From Euglena gracilis (Eukaryota > Euglenida > Euglenophyceae > Euglenales): a DNA stretch of 64,000 nt. Each line of letters starts with the position of its first letter. Within the stretch, counting starts at the first letter, position 1. The translations under genes were made by a program, and so were the position numbers. The stretch covers positions 53,677,143 to 53,741,142 of the forward strand of contig CP154956.1 of NCBI GenBank assembly GCA_039621445.1, written 5' to 3'. Positions 10,498 through 22,006 of this stretch are shown here, piece after piece. Under the pieces are notes generated by a model. That model had not been told where the DNA came from. It did no database searches and worked only from the letters and a program-made list of their open reading frames with translations.

Positions 10498-11098
10498 TAC
10501 CAAGAAGGGTTAAAATTTTTTTTAAAAAGATATTTCACGGGTTTATTTTTTGTTCCGCCGTTTGCCGATTCAATAAAAGCAACACATCATCCTTGTCCAA
10601 GAATGTCATTTCTGACAAGAGTAAACAAATCAATTCCAATTGCCAAAAAAGGCGAAATTGATTGATTGAATTGATTGAATTGAAATTGAATTTTTTTCGA
10701 CTTTTGGTTTTTGACCCAACGTCAATGGGTTGTCGGCCCAAAACGGGGCGCTGGCGGGTCGAAAAACGCTCATTTTCGGCTCAAAAGCAGTTTTTCTGGG
10801 TCCGGAGTCCAAAAAACATTATTTTGGGCCAAGAATTTTTTTCAATTTTTTTTGTCCGAAAACGGCTAAGGCTAAGTATGGCAGTGGAAAAAGTGTACAA
10901 AATGTCCCAAATTGGCCGAAAAACGGCCGTATCTCGGGCGCGGGGAGTTGCGGGGACATAAAAATACCGGTAGATGAGGCATTCCAATTTAGGCCTCCGG
11001 ACATTTCCTTTTATTTTGCATCATTTTCGAGAAAATTTGAAAACATTGATTTTTTGATCCCCCACCCCCTTTGGACTCTGCCATTTCGGGCCCAAAAA

Positions 11099-11126
11099 TT
11101 GATATTTTCAATATTGAAAATATCAA
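11099..11126. repeat. Perfect 28-bp AT-rich palindrome
   Basis: TTGATATTTTCAAT and its exact reverse complement abut without a loop. Confidence 0.9.
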
Positions 11127-11536
11127 TATTATTTCAATTTCAATATTGAAAAATTGAAGCCCTTGGAACGCCCTATCTACCGGTATTTTGATTTCCCCGC
11201 AACTCCCCGCCTAGCCCGAGATACGGCCGGTTTTCGGCCCAGGCCATTTCGTACACTTTTCCCACTGTCCGACTCAGCCGTTTTCGGGGGGGGGGGGCTT
11301 ATCCAGGTGGGTGGGCCAATCCTACCCACCCAGTTTGGACCCCTTCGCGCGTGAATAACTCGGGCCTGGCGGGGAGTTAGGGGTCATATGGCGGTGATTC
11401 GGAAACTCGAAATCCAGTCGTTCGCGACTGAAAAAAAAACTCAGGGAACGGGGCCGGGGTCATGGTGATAATCCGCGGTTTTCACGCTCCACCATACCGG
11501 GGCGGGGGGGGGTTCCACCCCCCCTTTTCCCTTGTG

Positions 11537-11896
11537 GTAAGCTTCGCTCTTACTCTAAAGAGGTCAGAGCTCAGTGGCCCCCCCCCCATATAAACACCTT
11601 GGCCGGCCGAAGACTCCACCATATAAGACCCCTCCCCTGCGGATTTTGGCTCCCGAGGGGGGTCTTATATGGGGGGGGCATGGTACTTCAGACCCTGAAA
11701 TAACACATTTTGGCAATGTTGGTTATGGTTTGACGAGCTCACCAGTCACAAGGGGTTGAGTGTCCCGACACCTGGTAAATAGAGTGAATTTCAATGTGGG
11801 ATGGGCATTATTTTATTTAGAACTGTGTCCAGGTCCCAGGCACAGGGGGGGGGTCACTGAGCTCTTATCCCTTTATGGATGAGAGCGAAGCTTACC
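11537..11896. repeat. Inverted-repeat element with AAGCTTCGCTCT arms
   Basis: The left arm (11,537-11,578) contains GGTAAGCTTCGCTCTTACTC and AGAGCTCAGTG. The right arm (11,854-11,896) contains CACTGAGCTCTTATCC and GAGAGCGAAGCTTACC. Inside, a smaller pair of C/G-tipped repeats (CCCCATATAA and TTATATGGGG) lies at 11,580-11,675. Arm sequences recur at 12,830-12,893, 14,620-14,670 and, inverted, at 16,280-16,310. Confidence 0.65.
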
Positions 11897-13027
11897 CCTG
11901 GCGTGAACCCCCAATTTTCAAAATATCTCCAAAATGAGGCCAAATCAAAGGAAGTGTCCGGAGACCTAATTTGAAGCCCTCGGAATGCCCTATCCAGCCA
12001 TATTTTTATTTCCCCGCAACTCCCCGCCTAGCCCGAGATATGGCCGTTCTGTAAATTTTTCCCACTGTTTTGTGGCTTGGGGCCAGTTTTGCCAGTTTTG
12101 GCCATTTCAGGCCTGTTCGGGGCCCAAAACCATAAATTGACCATACCGTGGGCTAGACGAGGAGTTGGGACCCAAACCAGGGGGTCAATCATGAGGTTTT
12201 GGGGGGGGGGTTGATTGTTTTTTGAGGTTCCCGGGGCCTGGTTGTGCGATTTTGGGCCAGTTTTGGGTATTCGGGTCCCCTGCAGGGTTCCGAGGACGGC
12301 TGGGCAGGGGGGGTCGGGAGACAGGTCGGGACCCAAAATTTTGAATTTTTTTTGCTCAAAAACACTTTTTTTCTTCACTTTAGAACATCAAAAAAAAAGT
12401 GTTTTTGAGCGAATAAAAAATCCGACCCGGACCCCGCCCATGCCCCCCTTGGCTGGGGCCCGCCCCCCCAAGCCGGTGTTCTTAGCCATTTTTGGGTCAA
12501 AAAGTCGAAAAAAGTCGAAAATTTTTCTATCCGGAACCAAGTTTTTTGACCTCCCGGACCCGAAAAAAGTGTTCTTGAGCCGAAAATGAGCGTTTTTCGA
12601 CCCGCCAGCTCCTTGTTTTGGGCCGCCAACCCATTGACCTTGGGTCAAAACTGGACCAAAAAAGTCGAATTTTTTTTGCCCGAAACGATGTTTTTTGGCC
12701 TCCCAGACCTGGAAAAACTGTTTATTGGGCCGATTTAGCCGAAAAGGAGCGTTTTCCCGGGCCGCCAGCCGGGCCGGGCTGGACCGCCGGACCGCCGGGC
12801 TGCCGGCCGGACCGGGCTGGGTCGGTCTCCCAAAGAGCTCAGCTCTACGTCACACCCTGGTTGCTGAGCTCTTTAGAGTAAGAGCGAAGCTTACCACCCC
12901 AGTGACGGGGGGGGGGGTCCGACCCCCCCCCCGCCCCCCCTGGGTAGGTCGGGAGGCCTGAGGATTATCGATGTGATTGGATTTCCTGGCCCCCAAAGTG
13001 AACAGCCTATAGGTTAGGGGACGATCT

Positions 13028-13597
13028 CAGGCTTTTGCTTAAGGGATTGCAGCTTAAGGGATTGCAGTACCCCCCCCCTGGGGGGGGGCTGCACTGTAGC
13101 TATGGCTGATTTGTTCCAAAAGTTCCCAAAAATGGCCAAAAACGGGCATTTTTTGGCCATTTTTGGGGGTCCCAAAAAAAATTTCCGGTGCTTCGCGCCG
13201 GTCACTGGAAAACTTTTTTCCATTAGCTAGCCCTGCTAGCAGACCCCCCGGGGGGGGGGGGTCTGCTAGAAATCCTACCAGCCAAATTGGGACTCCAGAA
13301 GGAGACTACGTACGGGAGATCAGACCCCCGACTCCCAGGAAATCGCCATCTGTGCCATAGATACCTCAGGCCTACAGGCTTCAGGTCCATGGACCCTGTT
13401 CTGACCTTTTCATCAGGCCTATAGGCCCTGTATTCGGTATCCAAAAAAACCTATTAAAAACCTCATTTTTTCCAGTTCGGGGGACCCCCGGACCCCCCCC
13501 CCCCAGGGGGAGGGGGGTCTAGCTAGTCCATTTTTTCCAGTGTCTAGCCAATTGGCTAGCCGGTACCCCCCCCCCGAGGTCCTTAAGCAAAAGCCTG
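13028..13597. mobile_element. hAT-like non-autonomous transposon, 570 bp, 8-bp TSD
   Basis: The terminal inverted repeats are CAGGCTTTTGCTTAAGG at the left and its exact reverse complement at the right. They are flanked by a perfect 8-bp duplication GACGATCT (13,020-13,027 and 13,598-13,605). The CAGG terminus and 8-bp duplication are typical of hAT elements. There is no transposase. The interior is full of G/C-tract palindromes such as TAGCAGACCCCCC/GGGGGTCTGCTA at 13,236-13,268. Confidence 0.9.
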
Positions 13598-13605
13598 GAC
13601 GATCT

Positions 13606-15023
13606 CTAGTTTCTCCAGAGCCCTTAGGTTACCCGCAACTCCCCGCCAGTCCAGAGATATGGCTCGAGCAAAAAAGTTGTCTACCGTTTTTTTTCTTCGG
13701 GAAATTGCAGGGTCATTTGGGTCAAAACATCGAAAAATTCAAAATATCTCAAAAACGCTGCGGAGTCGAGAAAAAGCGAAGTGGACCTCTTTCCACAACT
13801 TTGGGACGCCCTATCGATTGGTATGCGTGGTTTGGGCCAACTCCTAGGCTGAGATACGGCCATTTTGCGGTTTTGGGCCAGTTTTGTCAGTTTTGGCCAT
13901 TTCCGGCCTGTTCGGGGCCTGAAACCGTAAATTGGCTGCATCTCGGGCTGGATGAAAGGGGGTCAATCATGAGGTTTTGGCGGGGGGGGGGTTGACCATT
14001 TTTTGAGGTTCCCGGGGCCTGGTTGTGCAATTTTGGGCCAGTTTTGGGTATTCGGGGACCCCTGCGGGGGTCCGAGGGCGGCTGGGCGAGGGGGGTCGGC
14101 AGGCTGGTCGGGACCCAATTTTTTTTGCTCAAAAACAATTTTTTTTCATTTTAGAACATCAAAAAAGTGTTTTTGAGCGCAAAAATTTTTTACAACGCGG
14201 ACCCCGCCCATGCCCCCCTTGGCTGGGGCCCGCCCCCCCCCCCCCCATGGCCGGTGTATTTGGCCATTTTTGGGTCAAAAAAATTGAAATAAAATTCGAA
14301 AAGATTTTTTTTGCCCAAAACCATGTTTTTTGACCTCCTGGACCCGAAAATAGTGTTTTCGAGCCGAAAATCAGCGGTTTTTTTTTGACCCCCGGCCCCC
14401 GTTTTGGGCCTGAAACCAATGGATCATTTTAGGGTCAAAAAAGTCGAAAGAATTTGAACTTTTTTTTGCCCAAAACGATGTTTTTTTTTGCCTCCCGGAC
14501 CCGGAAAAGTGTTTTTGAGCCGAAAATGAGCGTTTTTCAACACCCTGCCCCCGGGCCGGGCTGGACCGCCGGGCCGCCGGCCAGACCGGGCTGGACCGGG
14601 CCGGGGTGGTCTCCCAAAGAGCTCAGCTCTACGTCACACCCTGGTCCCTTTATGGGTGGCGAAGCTTACTCCTGGCGAACCCCCCCCCCCTCGATCCCCC
14701 CCATTGCCCCCCCGGGTCGGGGCCACCAGGAGAACCGACGGATTATCACCATGATCCCGGCCCGGTTCCCGGATTTTTTTTTTTTTCAGTCGCGAGCGAC
14801 TGGATTTCTAGTTTCCAAATCACATGGGTTTGACTCCCAACTCCCCACCAGGCCCGAGTTATTCACGCGTGAAGGGTCTAAACTGGGTAGGATCGACCCG
14901 CCCCTCTTTTTAAGCCCCCCCCCTTTGGACTCTGCCATTTCGGCCAAAAAAAATGTCAATTTTCAAAATATCTCCAAAATGAAGCCAAATCAATGGAAGT
15001 GTCCGGAGACCTAATTTGAAGCC
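13606..15023. repeat. Nested diverged repeat family, part 2
   Basis: 13,850-14,680 duplicates 12,050-12,900, with matching TTTTGGGCCAGTTTTGNCAG, GGTCAATCATGAGGTTTTGG and GTTCCCGGGGCCTGGTTGTG blocks in order. Two copies of the GAGCGTTTTT module occur at 14,270-14,560. 14,980-15,023 belongs to the GTCCGGAGACCTAATTTGAA module, into which the next element is inserted. Confidence 0.7.
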
Positions 15024-15031
15024 CTCGGAAT

Positions 15032-15667
15032 CAGGGAATTTCTTAAGGACCCCCCGGGGGGGGGGGTCCAGCCTCCGGCTGGCAAAAAGGCTGCTGTCTG
15101 GATTTGAGCTGCTGGCTGGCCCCCCGGGGGGGGGGGGGCGTCGTAAACAAGGTAAGTCCCGCCAGGCTCCGGCCACCTCCACATACACAGACAAAATGAG
15201 CCAGAGGTGAACAACAGCGCCAGGCCAGAAGAATAAAAGGCACCAAAAAAACAGCCACAGTGCACACAGGGGGGGGGGGAGGGGGGGGTCCGGGGCTGGA
15301 GGGGGCTGGGCTGGGCTGGGTCGAGGAAAACCAAAATTTTCTAACACATTTTTGCCATTTTCGACATTTTGATGGGTGGAGCTAGATCAAGGCTGGGGTG
15401 TTGTGATGGAGAGGCTGTGATGAGGGGAAAAAATGCAAGGATGAGTGAGCTGGGCAGCCCAGTTGGCTGGCCAGCCTGCAGCTGGCTGGCCCGGCCTTCG
15501 GCCGGCTGGCCCGGCCTCCGGCCGGGCTGGACCCAATTTTATTTCACTCGACCCCCCCGGGGGGGGGGGCTCCCAGCCCGAATTTGGGCTGCTGGCTGGA
15601 TTTGAGCTGCTGGCTGGCTGGACCCCCCCCGGGGGGTAGGGTACCCTCCGGCTTAAGAAATTCCCTG
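15032..15667. mobile_element. hAT-like non-autonomous transposon, 636 bp, 8-bp TSD
   Basis: The ends are CAGGGAATTTCTTAAG and its reverse complement CTTAAGAAATTCCCTG, flanked by a perfect 8-bp duplication CTCGGAAT (15,024-15,031 and 15,668-15,675). The uninterrupted repeat copy at about 11,975-11,985 reads GCCCTCGGAATGCCCTATCC, which is the expected empty site. The interior is rich in CCCCCCGGGGGG palindromes and in GGCTGGCCNGGCCTCCGGCC repeats. No transposase is encoded. Confidence 0.92.
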
Positions 15668-15675
15668 CTCGGAAT

Positions 15676-16399
15676 GCCCTATCCAGCCATATTTTGATTT
15701 CCCCGCATCTCCCCACCTAGCCCGAGATATCGCCGTTTTCGGCCAATATGGCCGTTCTGTACATTTTTCCCACTGTTCGACTTAGCCGTTTTCGGCCAAA
15801 AAAAGTCAAAAAAAATTGGAAAAAATTTTGTTCGAAACGGTGTTTTTTGGCCTCCCAGACCCGGAAAAACTGTTCTTGAGCCGAAAATGAGCGTTTTTCG
15901 ACCCGCCAGCGCCCCGTTTCGGGCTGCCAACCCATTGACTTTGGGTCATTTTCGGGTCAAAAAAGTCGAAAAAATCGAATTATTTTTTTTTCCGAAACGA
16001 TGTTTTTTGGCCCCTGAAAAACTGCTTTTGGGCCGAAAATGAGCGTTTTTCAACCCCCCGGCCCCGGCCCAGGCTGGGCAGCCGGCCGAGCCGCCGTCCG
16101 GGGGTCCCGCGGGACCCCCCCCCCCCTGTGCCTGGACCCCCTTGTGTTTTGTAGTCCAGATCCTGGACCCCCTCCCCCTTGAACTAGACCGGTCCAGTTG
16201 AGTTCGCAACTCGGCAGGGGGGTCCCACGGGACCAGGGTTTGAATAATGATTCGTAAGCGCGCACCCACCCCTTCATTGACCAGGGTGTGACGTAGAGCT
16301 GAGCTCTTTGTGAGACTACCCCGGCGGCCGGCGGCCTGGCCCGCCTCCATTAGTTTGTGTGTGAAGCCTGTGCTTAGGACACCGGTTCTGGCGTGGACA
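15676..16399. repeat. Nested diverged repeat family, part 3
   Basis: This continues the interrupted module (CCCTATCCAGCCATATTTTG) and two more copies of the GAGCGTTTTTCGAC module (15,790-16,060). An inverted GAGCTGAGCTCTTTG arm follows at 16,280-16,310. No gene is seen. Confidence 0.65.
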
Positions 16400-18912
16400 C
16401 AGTTTGAAACTGCATGTTCAACATTTTGTTGATGACATAACAGTCGTCCTTAACCCCACACTCCCCCCCCGACCTCCTCCCCACGCCATTTTACCCCCTC
16501 CCCCCATTTCATCACGCCATGTCAAGCTGGCCTCACCAAATTTCTTGAGTTTTCTTTCAGCCCAAAAATTCAGCCCAAAACTGCCAAAATTGCAAAATTT
16601 TCTGGATCCCAAAACCCAAAAAAAATACACAAAAAATATAAAAAAAATCAGAAAAATCATGGCAAAAACCACCGAAAAAGCTTTTTTGCACCCCCCCCCC
16701 CCCGCCTAAAAGTGATGATTTTGCCAAATTCACCCAAAACCGAAAAAATTTTCGGGGGGGGTTTGTCGCAACCGCCTGGACCGACCAAAGTTTTTTTTCA
16801 CTCCCCGCAGACCCCCCCCCACCCTTGTGGGACCCCCCCCTGCTAGCTTGGGGGTATTTGGGACCGCAATTGCCCTATATTTTGCCAAGATGGATTCCAA
16901 GTTCAAGGAGGTCAAAAGAAAAAATCACGAGAATATTCTTGAAACTGTTTCATTAATTATTTTTATGAAATAATTTTAATTTAATTATTCTTAATTATTT
17001 CACAGGAATATTAACCGAAAGGTTGTACATTTTGAGTCCTCGCCATTTCAACAATCGCAACGCCTGACAGGTGCGCCCATCGAGTGCATGATGGATGATA
17101 GAGCCAAGGATTGTCGAAGTGATGGCATTGTCGCTAGCAATGAAAAAAAATGGAGTTGCAAAAATCTGGAACGTTGTGGTTTGATTGCCAAGTGTTTTTT
17201 CAAAGTCACCATTTTTTGTCGGTTTTTGATTGCACTATCCCCCCCCCCCCTGTTCTCACTGGGGGGGAACAGTACAGTGTTAGGACACTTTTTTGTAGGA
17301 TTCTTGGAACAAAGACAGAAAAACGAAATTTTTTTTGGTTGGTTTCAGGTGCTCTCATTCTTGTCAAACTCCAAACCAACGCCAAAAGGGATGCGGGGGA
17401 GCTGCAAGTTTCAAGTCTGTGAACCAAAAGGCCTGATTTTTGGCTTTTTAGGTTGCCTTGTTTAACTTTGGTTGGTTATTTCATGGCCCATGGGAACAGT
17501 GAGGGGGGGACCTTGTCCCCCCGGGGATTTTAAGGTTCCCCTTAAACCCCCCTGCGCTTATAGCGGACCTCCGGCGGCGGGGGGCGCGCTTCTATTTGGA
17601 CCCTACTTGCGCGATTTTCGTTGATTTCCTTTAGAAATCCTGTGAAAATGGGGGGTGCGCTTGTAGCGGACTGCCGTCCTCTGGCCCCATGGGAACAGTG
17701 ACCCCCCCCCCCTAATAGAAGCACGGGGCCGCTTAAGCGCAGGGTCCAAATAAAAGCGCACCCCCCGCCGCCAAAGTGGGCGGGAATAACAAAGGGGGGG
17801 GGCATGGTAGTTCCAAGTATTGGTTATAAAAGAAGATGGGGACAACAAGAATAACAATTTGGTGAATCAACTGTGGACATTATCCAACAGTTCAGCGATT
17901 GAATGACCACGAAGTGCATGATGCAGGTTCAGATTTTGGTTTGTGGTCGGCCGCTTTGCTCCCCTCCCCCTTGCCGGCTGAGTTTTATTCATACTGAGAT
18001 TTAAGCCCACGTCATATCTTTGAAACAACCACTGAAGCCGTGGGCGCTGTGCCACTGTCCAATGAAATGGCCAAAGCATATTTTGCCACTACCTCCAATG
18101 TTTTTTAACACGTGGTAATTTTTCATTCGACGTGTTGGTTTGCACACAGAGAGTTTTTGTTGGCGATTCTGTGTCGGAAGTCATTGGCTCCAACTCCACA
18201 CCCATTGGACCTGGTCCCCGGATTTTGATTCTTTTTCTGAACAGTTTGCAGTGGATGGCTACTTCCAAGGAAGGAGTCAGTTTTTGTGTCTGGAGATTTG
18301 TTGCAGAGATGCATTGTGTGATGCATAATGGATGTGTGTATGTGGTTAAAAAGATATCACGTTTTGGAATTTTTTTACAGCAACATTTAATTCCACCCAG
18401 GATTTTGTTTTGTGATAGGGCGACCACTGGTAACGTCAACGGCCACCCTTGCTTCCAGGCCACAGACAAAACTTGCTTTCGCACCAGAGGTGTGCTTCAG
18501 ATGTGATCCACTTTTTTGTATGGCTCTCTCCTTCGTTGTGCCAAAAGCATAGCAATCTTGACCAGACGATCTTTCGGAGAGAGCAGAAATAGGATCGGCA
18601 GTGCTAAAGTGCAGAAAACCGCCTGCGATGCCAAACAAAGTGTGTAGGGGGGGGGTAGGTGTTTAGTGCATGTGTGTGTTTATTTCTTGGCAAAATCCTG
18701 CTTTTTTGGCATTCTTTTGAACTAGTGTTTTTTACTTCCCCAGCAAGATTTGATTTCTTGCTGAATTTATTTGACTGAAAATTCCGCATTTTGGGCCTGA
18801 TTTCCTCCTGAGACAATATGTACCATGCCCCCCCCCCCCAAGCTATTTCCGTCCCCGGGACCCTTACAGCCCGGGGACCTTTACGGCCCAATGGGAACAT
18901 TACGAGGGGGGA
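16400..18912. other. No recognisable gene
   Basis: An AT-rich imperfect palindrome lies at 16,945-17,010 (AATTATTTTTATGAAATAATT). The motif CCCATGGGAACAGTGA next to G or C tracts recurs at 17,488 and 17,690, with relatives at 3,025, 7,245 and 18,888. The block at 17,555-17,590 is inversely related to 17,715-17,775 (GCGCTTNTANNGGACC type). Open frames carry no recognisable motif. Confidence 0.45.
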
Positions 18913-19277
18913 ATGTATGTATGTATGTATGCATGCATGCATGCATGCATGTATGTATGTATGTATGTATGTATGTATGTATGTATGTATGTATGTATGT
19001 ATGTATGTATGCATGCATGCATGCATGCATGCATGCATGCATGCATGCATGCATGCATGTATGTATGTATGTATGTATGTATGTATGTATGTATGTATGT
19101 ATGTATGTATGTATGTATGTATGTATGTATGTATGTATGTATGTATGTATGTATGTATGTATGTACGTATGCATGTATGTATGTATGTATGTGTGTATGT
19201 ATGTGTGTATGTATGTCTGTATGTATGTCTGCATGTATGTGCGGATGTATGTATGTGTGCATGGATGCATGCATGTA
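18913..19277. repeat. ATGT/ATGC tetranucleotide microsatellite, about 365 bp
   Basis: Blocks of (ATGT)n alternate with blocks of (ATGC)n and are interrupted towards the right by GTGT and CTGT variants. The repeat gives open frames of up to 247 codons on both strands (MYVC and THIH repeats), none of which I call as genes. Confidence 0.97.
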
Positions 19278-19470
19278 CCCACATACCCAGGTACCTGGGG
19301 ACCTCAATACGGCCACTCTGAGGGACAATTGGGTGGGGGGCTGTCAAACCAAATTGGCCTTCGGCACCAAAGACGCCAAAAGAAATTGGCTACTTTGAGA
19401 TTGGTATACCAAGAATTGCCAAGAAAATTTTCGCTAAGCGGGGACACTTTGAGAGGGGTGAGAGTATCTT

Positions 19471-19552
19471 TGTATGTATGCATGGATGCATGCATGCATG
19501 TATAAACGTATGTGCGTGTGCATGCCTGCATGTATGCATGCATGCATCCATG
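19471..19552. repeat. Smaller ATGT/ATGC repeat
   Basis: A shorter, more interrupted relative of the preceding microsatellite. Confidence 0.8.
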
Positions 19553-19659
19553 CTCGCGCGCGTGTGTTCCATAACATGGTGTATTAAAATTGAATCTTTT
19601 GGTCATTATCATCAGTTGATATGTTTGGTATGCTATAGAATGAAGAAGTTTTTGCATTC

Positions 19660-19890
19660 AAATTTCTGAAGCTTTTTGGAATTCCCTGCACTGATTCTCC
19701 TGCCTGTTCTCAGCCAATTGATCACCTTGGCCGTCAAGTCGAAGCAGGAGCATTTCAGGTCGATATCAATGATATTCAGGGGACTCTGCGTCCCAGTGCT
19801 ACCCCCTCATCTATTTTGAATGCTCCTGTGAACCATAGAGGTTTTGACAGGCAAAGTAGCGGTGAAATTTTCTTATTTTGTGACAGATTT
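19660..19890 (+). other. Possible exon or gene fragment, unrecognised
   Basis: One plus-strand frame stays open through unique, non-repetitive sequence and reads protein-like (DHLGRQVEAGAFQVDINDIQ, then SSILNAPVNHRGF). I do not recognise the family and see no convincing splice pair, so this is only a candidate fragment. Confidence 0.25.
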
Positions 19891-22006
19891 TGACAAATCA
19901 TTCGACTTTTTTTTGTCTGAAAAATCATTCCTGATTTGTTTGTTGCAGATTTGAGAGAGTCAAAAAATGAGGGATAGTTTCCCAGATTTTAATTCCAGTA
20001 TTCAGACCATGATGACTGAGACTTTTATATCTTGTCTCTGCGTGTATTGAAGGGAATTGTGAGGCTTAGCTGGCAGACCGAACACCTGCGGCGTTGTCTC
20101 CGGTCTTTCTTCAGGCCCACGCTGCTCTCACCAGTACTGTTTCTGAGCTACCTTGGTTGACAAATTTATTTGCCACGGCTTTGGAGGATGTGGTCCTTCT
20201 CTTCCTCGCGCTCATTGCTGTCCCAGTCCTCTTGGTCTCTGTCTCGGCCGTGTTGAAGGGTGTGCCACCCTTCAACGGCATGCCACGGCATGCTAATTGT
20301 TGCCTGTTTATTTGAAAAGGTGCTGGGCAGGACGTAATGTCAGGAGAACCCACTCTCCCACTTTTTTAAGGTTAGGGTCCATCGGTCTCGGAGCTTTTCC
20401 CATTGTCACCACCCTATCAAAGATTTGTGATTCTTGTCCAGCGGCCCTTTGGGCCGCTGGACAACTGTGTATTTCTTCACCTTGGTGTCAAAAATGGGCT
20501 GAGAATGAGCAAGTCAGAATAGCCCAGGTTGAATTTCAGGTCCAAAACCAAATTTGTTGCATCATTTGCTTGTTTTGTGTTTTTTCCCCCGGTTGGTTCG
20601 AGTTTGAACCCATCAAAGGCCTGGGTTTAGCTGGTGTCCTCTTTGGGGGGGGGGGGGTAGCCCAATTATCCCCGCCTGAGCAAGACCCGTGGGGGGGGCA
20701 TTAAGTTACGGGCTTACCATTGTGCTGATTCCAATGAAATTCTTTGCTGCCAGCCACCAGGGCAGCCGAACGCAAAATTGAATCGTTCCATGGGGGGGGG
20801 GTGAGTTCCAGGGCTTGAAAAATGGCGCCTGAACTCGCAGGCGTTCCAAATCATATGGGCAACACCTGCTGATACCTGCCAGTGGTGAATCAAATCCAGG
20901 GCATCCCCGGATTCTGCAGTTCAGCTGGGATGAAAAGATCTGAAACTTGACACGGGGGGTGGTCACTCAGGGCCAATCTCAAGCGATGCAGAAGCTGGAC
21001 AAAGTATTTCCAGAGGTGGTCTCAAGAAATACTAAATCCATCTGAGCTGTAATTTTTGTGAATGCTCTGGGCTGGCAGCCATTTTGCCAACAGAAAACAA
21101 AATTTCTCCTCCCAAATAATATACCCCCCACCAAATAATTTATCCCCCGGCCAGGGACTTCGGCAGCCCAAAAATACGTAAACCCCCTCCTTCCTCACCC
21201 CAGGGAAGGAAATGCTTAGTTTCTGCCCAAAAACGACACATTTTGACAAAAATGATAGGTACCAAAATTCCATGTGTGTAAAAATATGCTTTTTTTGAGC
21301 ATAATGTCTGTTCGATTTTGAATTTTTTTTGCCCAAACAATATCCCCCCCCCCCAAATGATACACTCCCCCTCCTGGCCCTATTCGGTTTCCCACCTCCT
21401 GGGTATATTATGGGGGGGGGGGGCGCCAAGGTTCCATCTGGTTGGGGGGGAAAATCCCCTAGGTCTGTCCCATTCATTCGCCATCGAAAGCACCGCTTTT
21501 CATTTCTGATTTTTTCCTCATTCTGTTTTATGCACGAAGCCCATTTTTTGTGATAGCCACGTTTTCAAATTAACAACTTCCGATGCCTCCCATGTTCATG
21601 TTTTGAACGACGGTGTGTCCTCAATATCCAATTCGCATCTGTCTGTGGTCTGTCTGGGTCTCTCTGCGCTTCAGGTGAGTCTGAAGAGAGCAACTCGACG
21701 ACAGCAGACCGTCAATTCAAAAATGATCAGGTGTGCTTTTCACAGCCTCATTTTTCAACTCAATGTTTGGGTGTTCCTACACGTTCATTAACCTTGGGAA
21801 TGTCATGAATCAGGCAAGTTGCAGGGGTGGTGATTTGGAAGACAACGCCATCCTCTGGTTTTGTGTGTGCCTCATATTTCGGACGTTATCTGGTTATAGA
21901 TTTTGCAGGGATTCATGTGCTGACACAGGTTTCAAGAAATTATTTTCATGTGCTCGCTGGTTTTTAAAAAATGCAACCTTGTGTAGATTTGAAATGGATC
22001 TTTGAG
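19891..22006. other. No confident gene
   Basis: A hydrophobic open frame (20,094-20,315) has no recognisable domain. A frame ending SVVCLGLSALQ meets a consensus-like donor GTGAGT at 21,675, but no acceptor is evident. C/G-tipped inverted motifs (CCCAAATAATATACCCCCC at 21,116 and GGGTATATTATGGGGG at 21,402) bracket about 300 bp. Confidence 0.4.

Larger units (their letters stand above)
10680..13019. repeat. Nested diverged repeat family, part 1
   Basis: This is made of copies of a roughly 150-bp module. One part contains GAAAATGAGCGTTTTTCGAC. Another contains TTTGGGTCAAAAAAGTCGAA with ATGTTTTTTGGCCTCCCGGA. The module occurs in minus orientation at 10,690-10,830 and in plus orientation at 12,490-12,790. 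It alternates with a second module, CCTATCCAGCCATATTTTGA, then CCCCGCAACTCCCCGCC (11,160-11,230 and 11,985-12,050). 12,050-12,900 is a diverged direct duplicate of 13,850-14,680. No coding capacity is credible. Confidence 0.7.

Noticed and set aside
18604-19505. Open frames of up to 247 codons on both strands (MYVC, THIH and MHAC repeats)
   Set aside because: They are translations of the ATGT/ATGC microsatellite, open in all frames because the repeat contains no stop codon.
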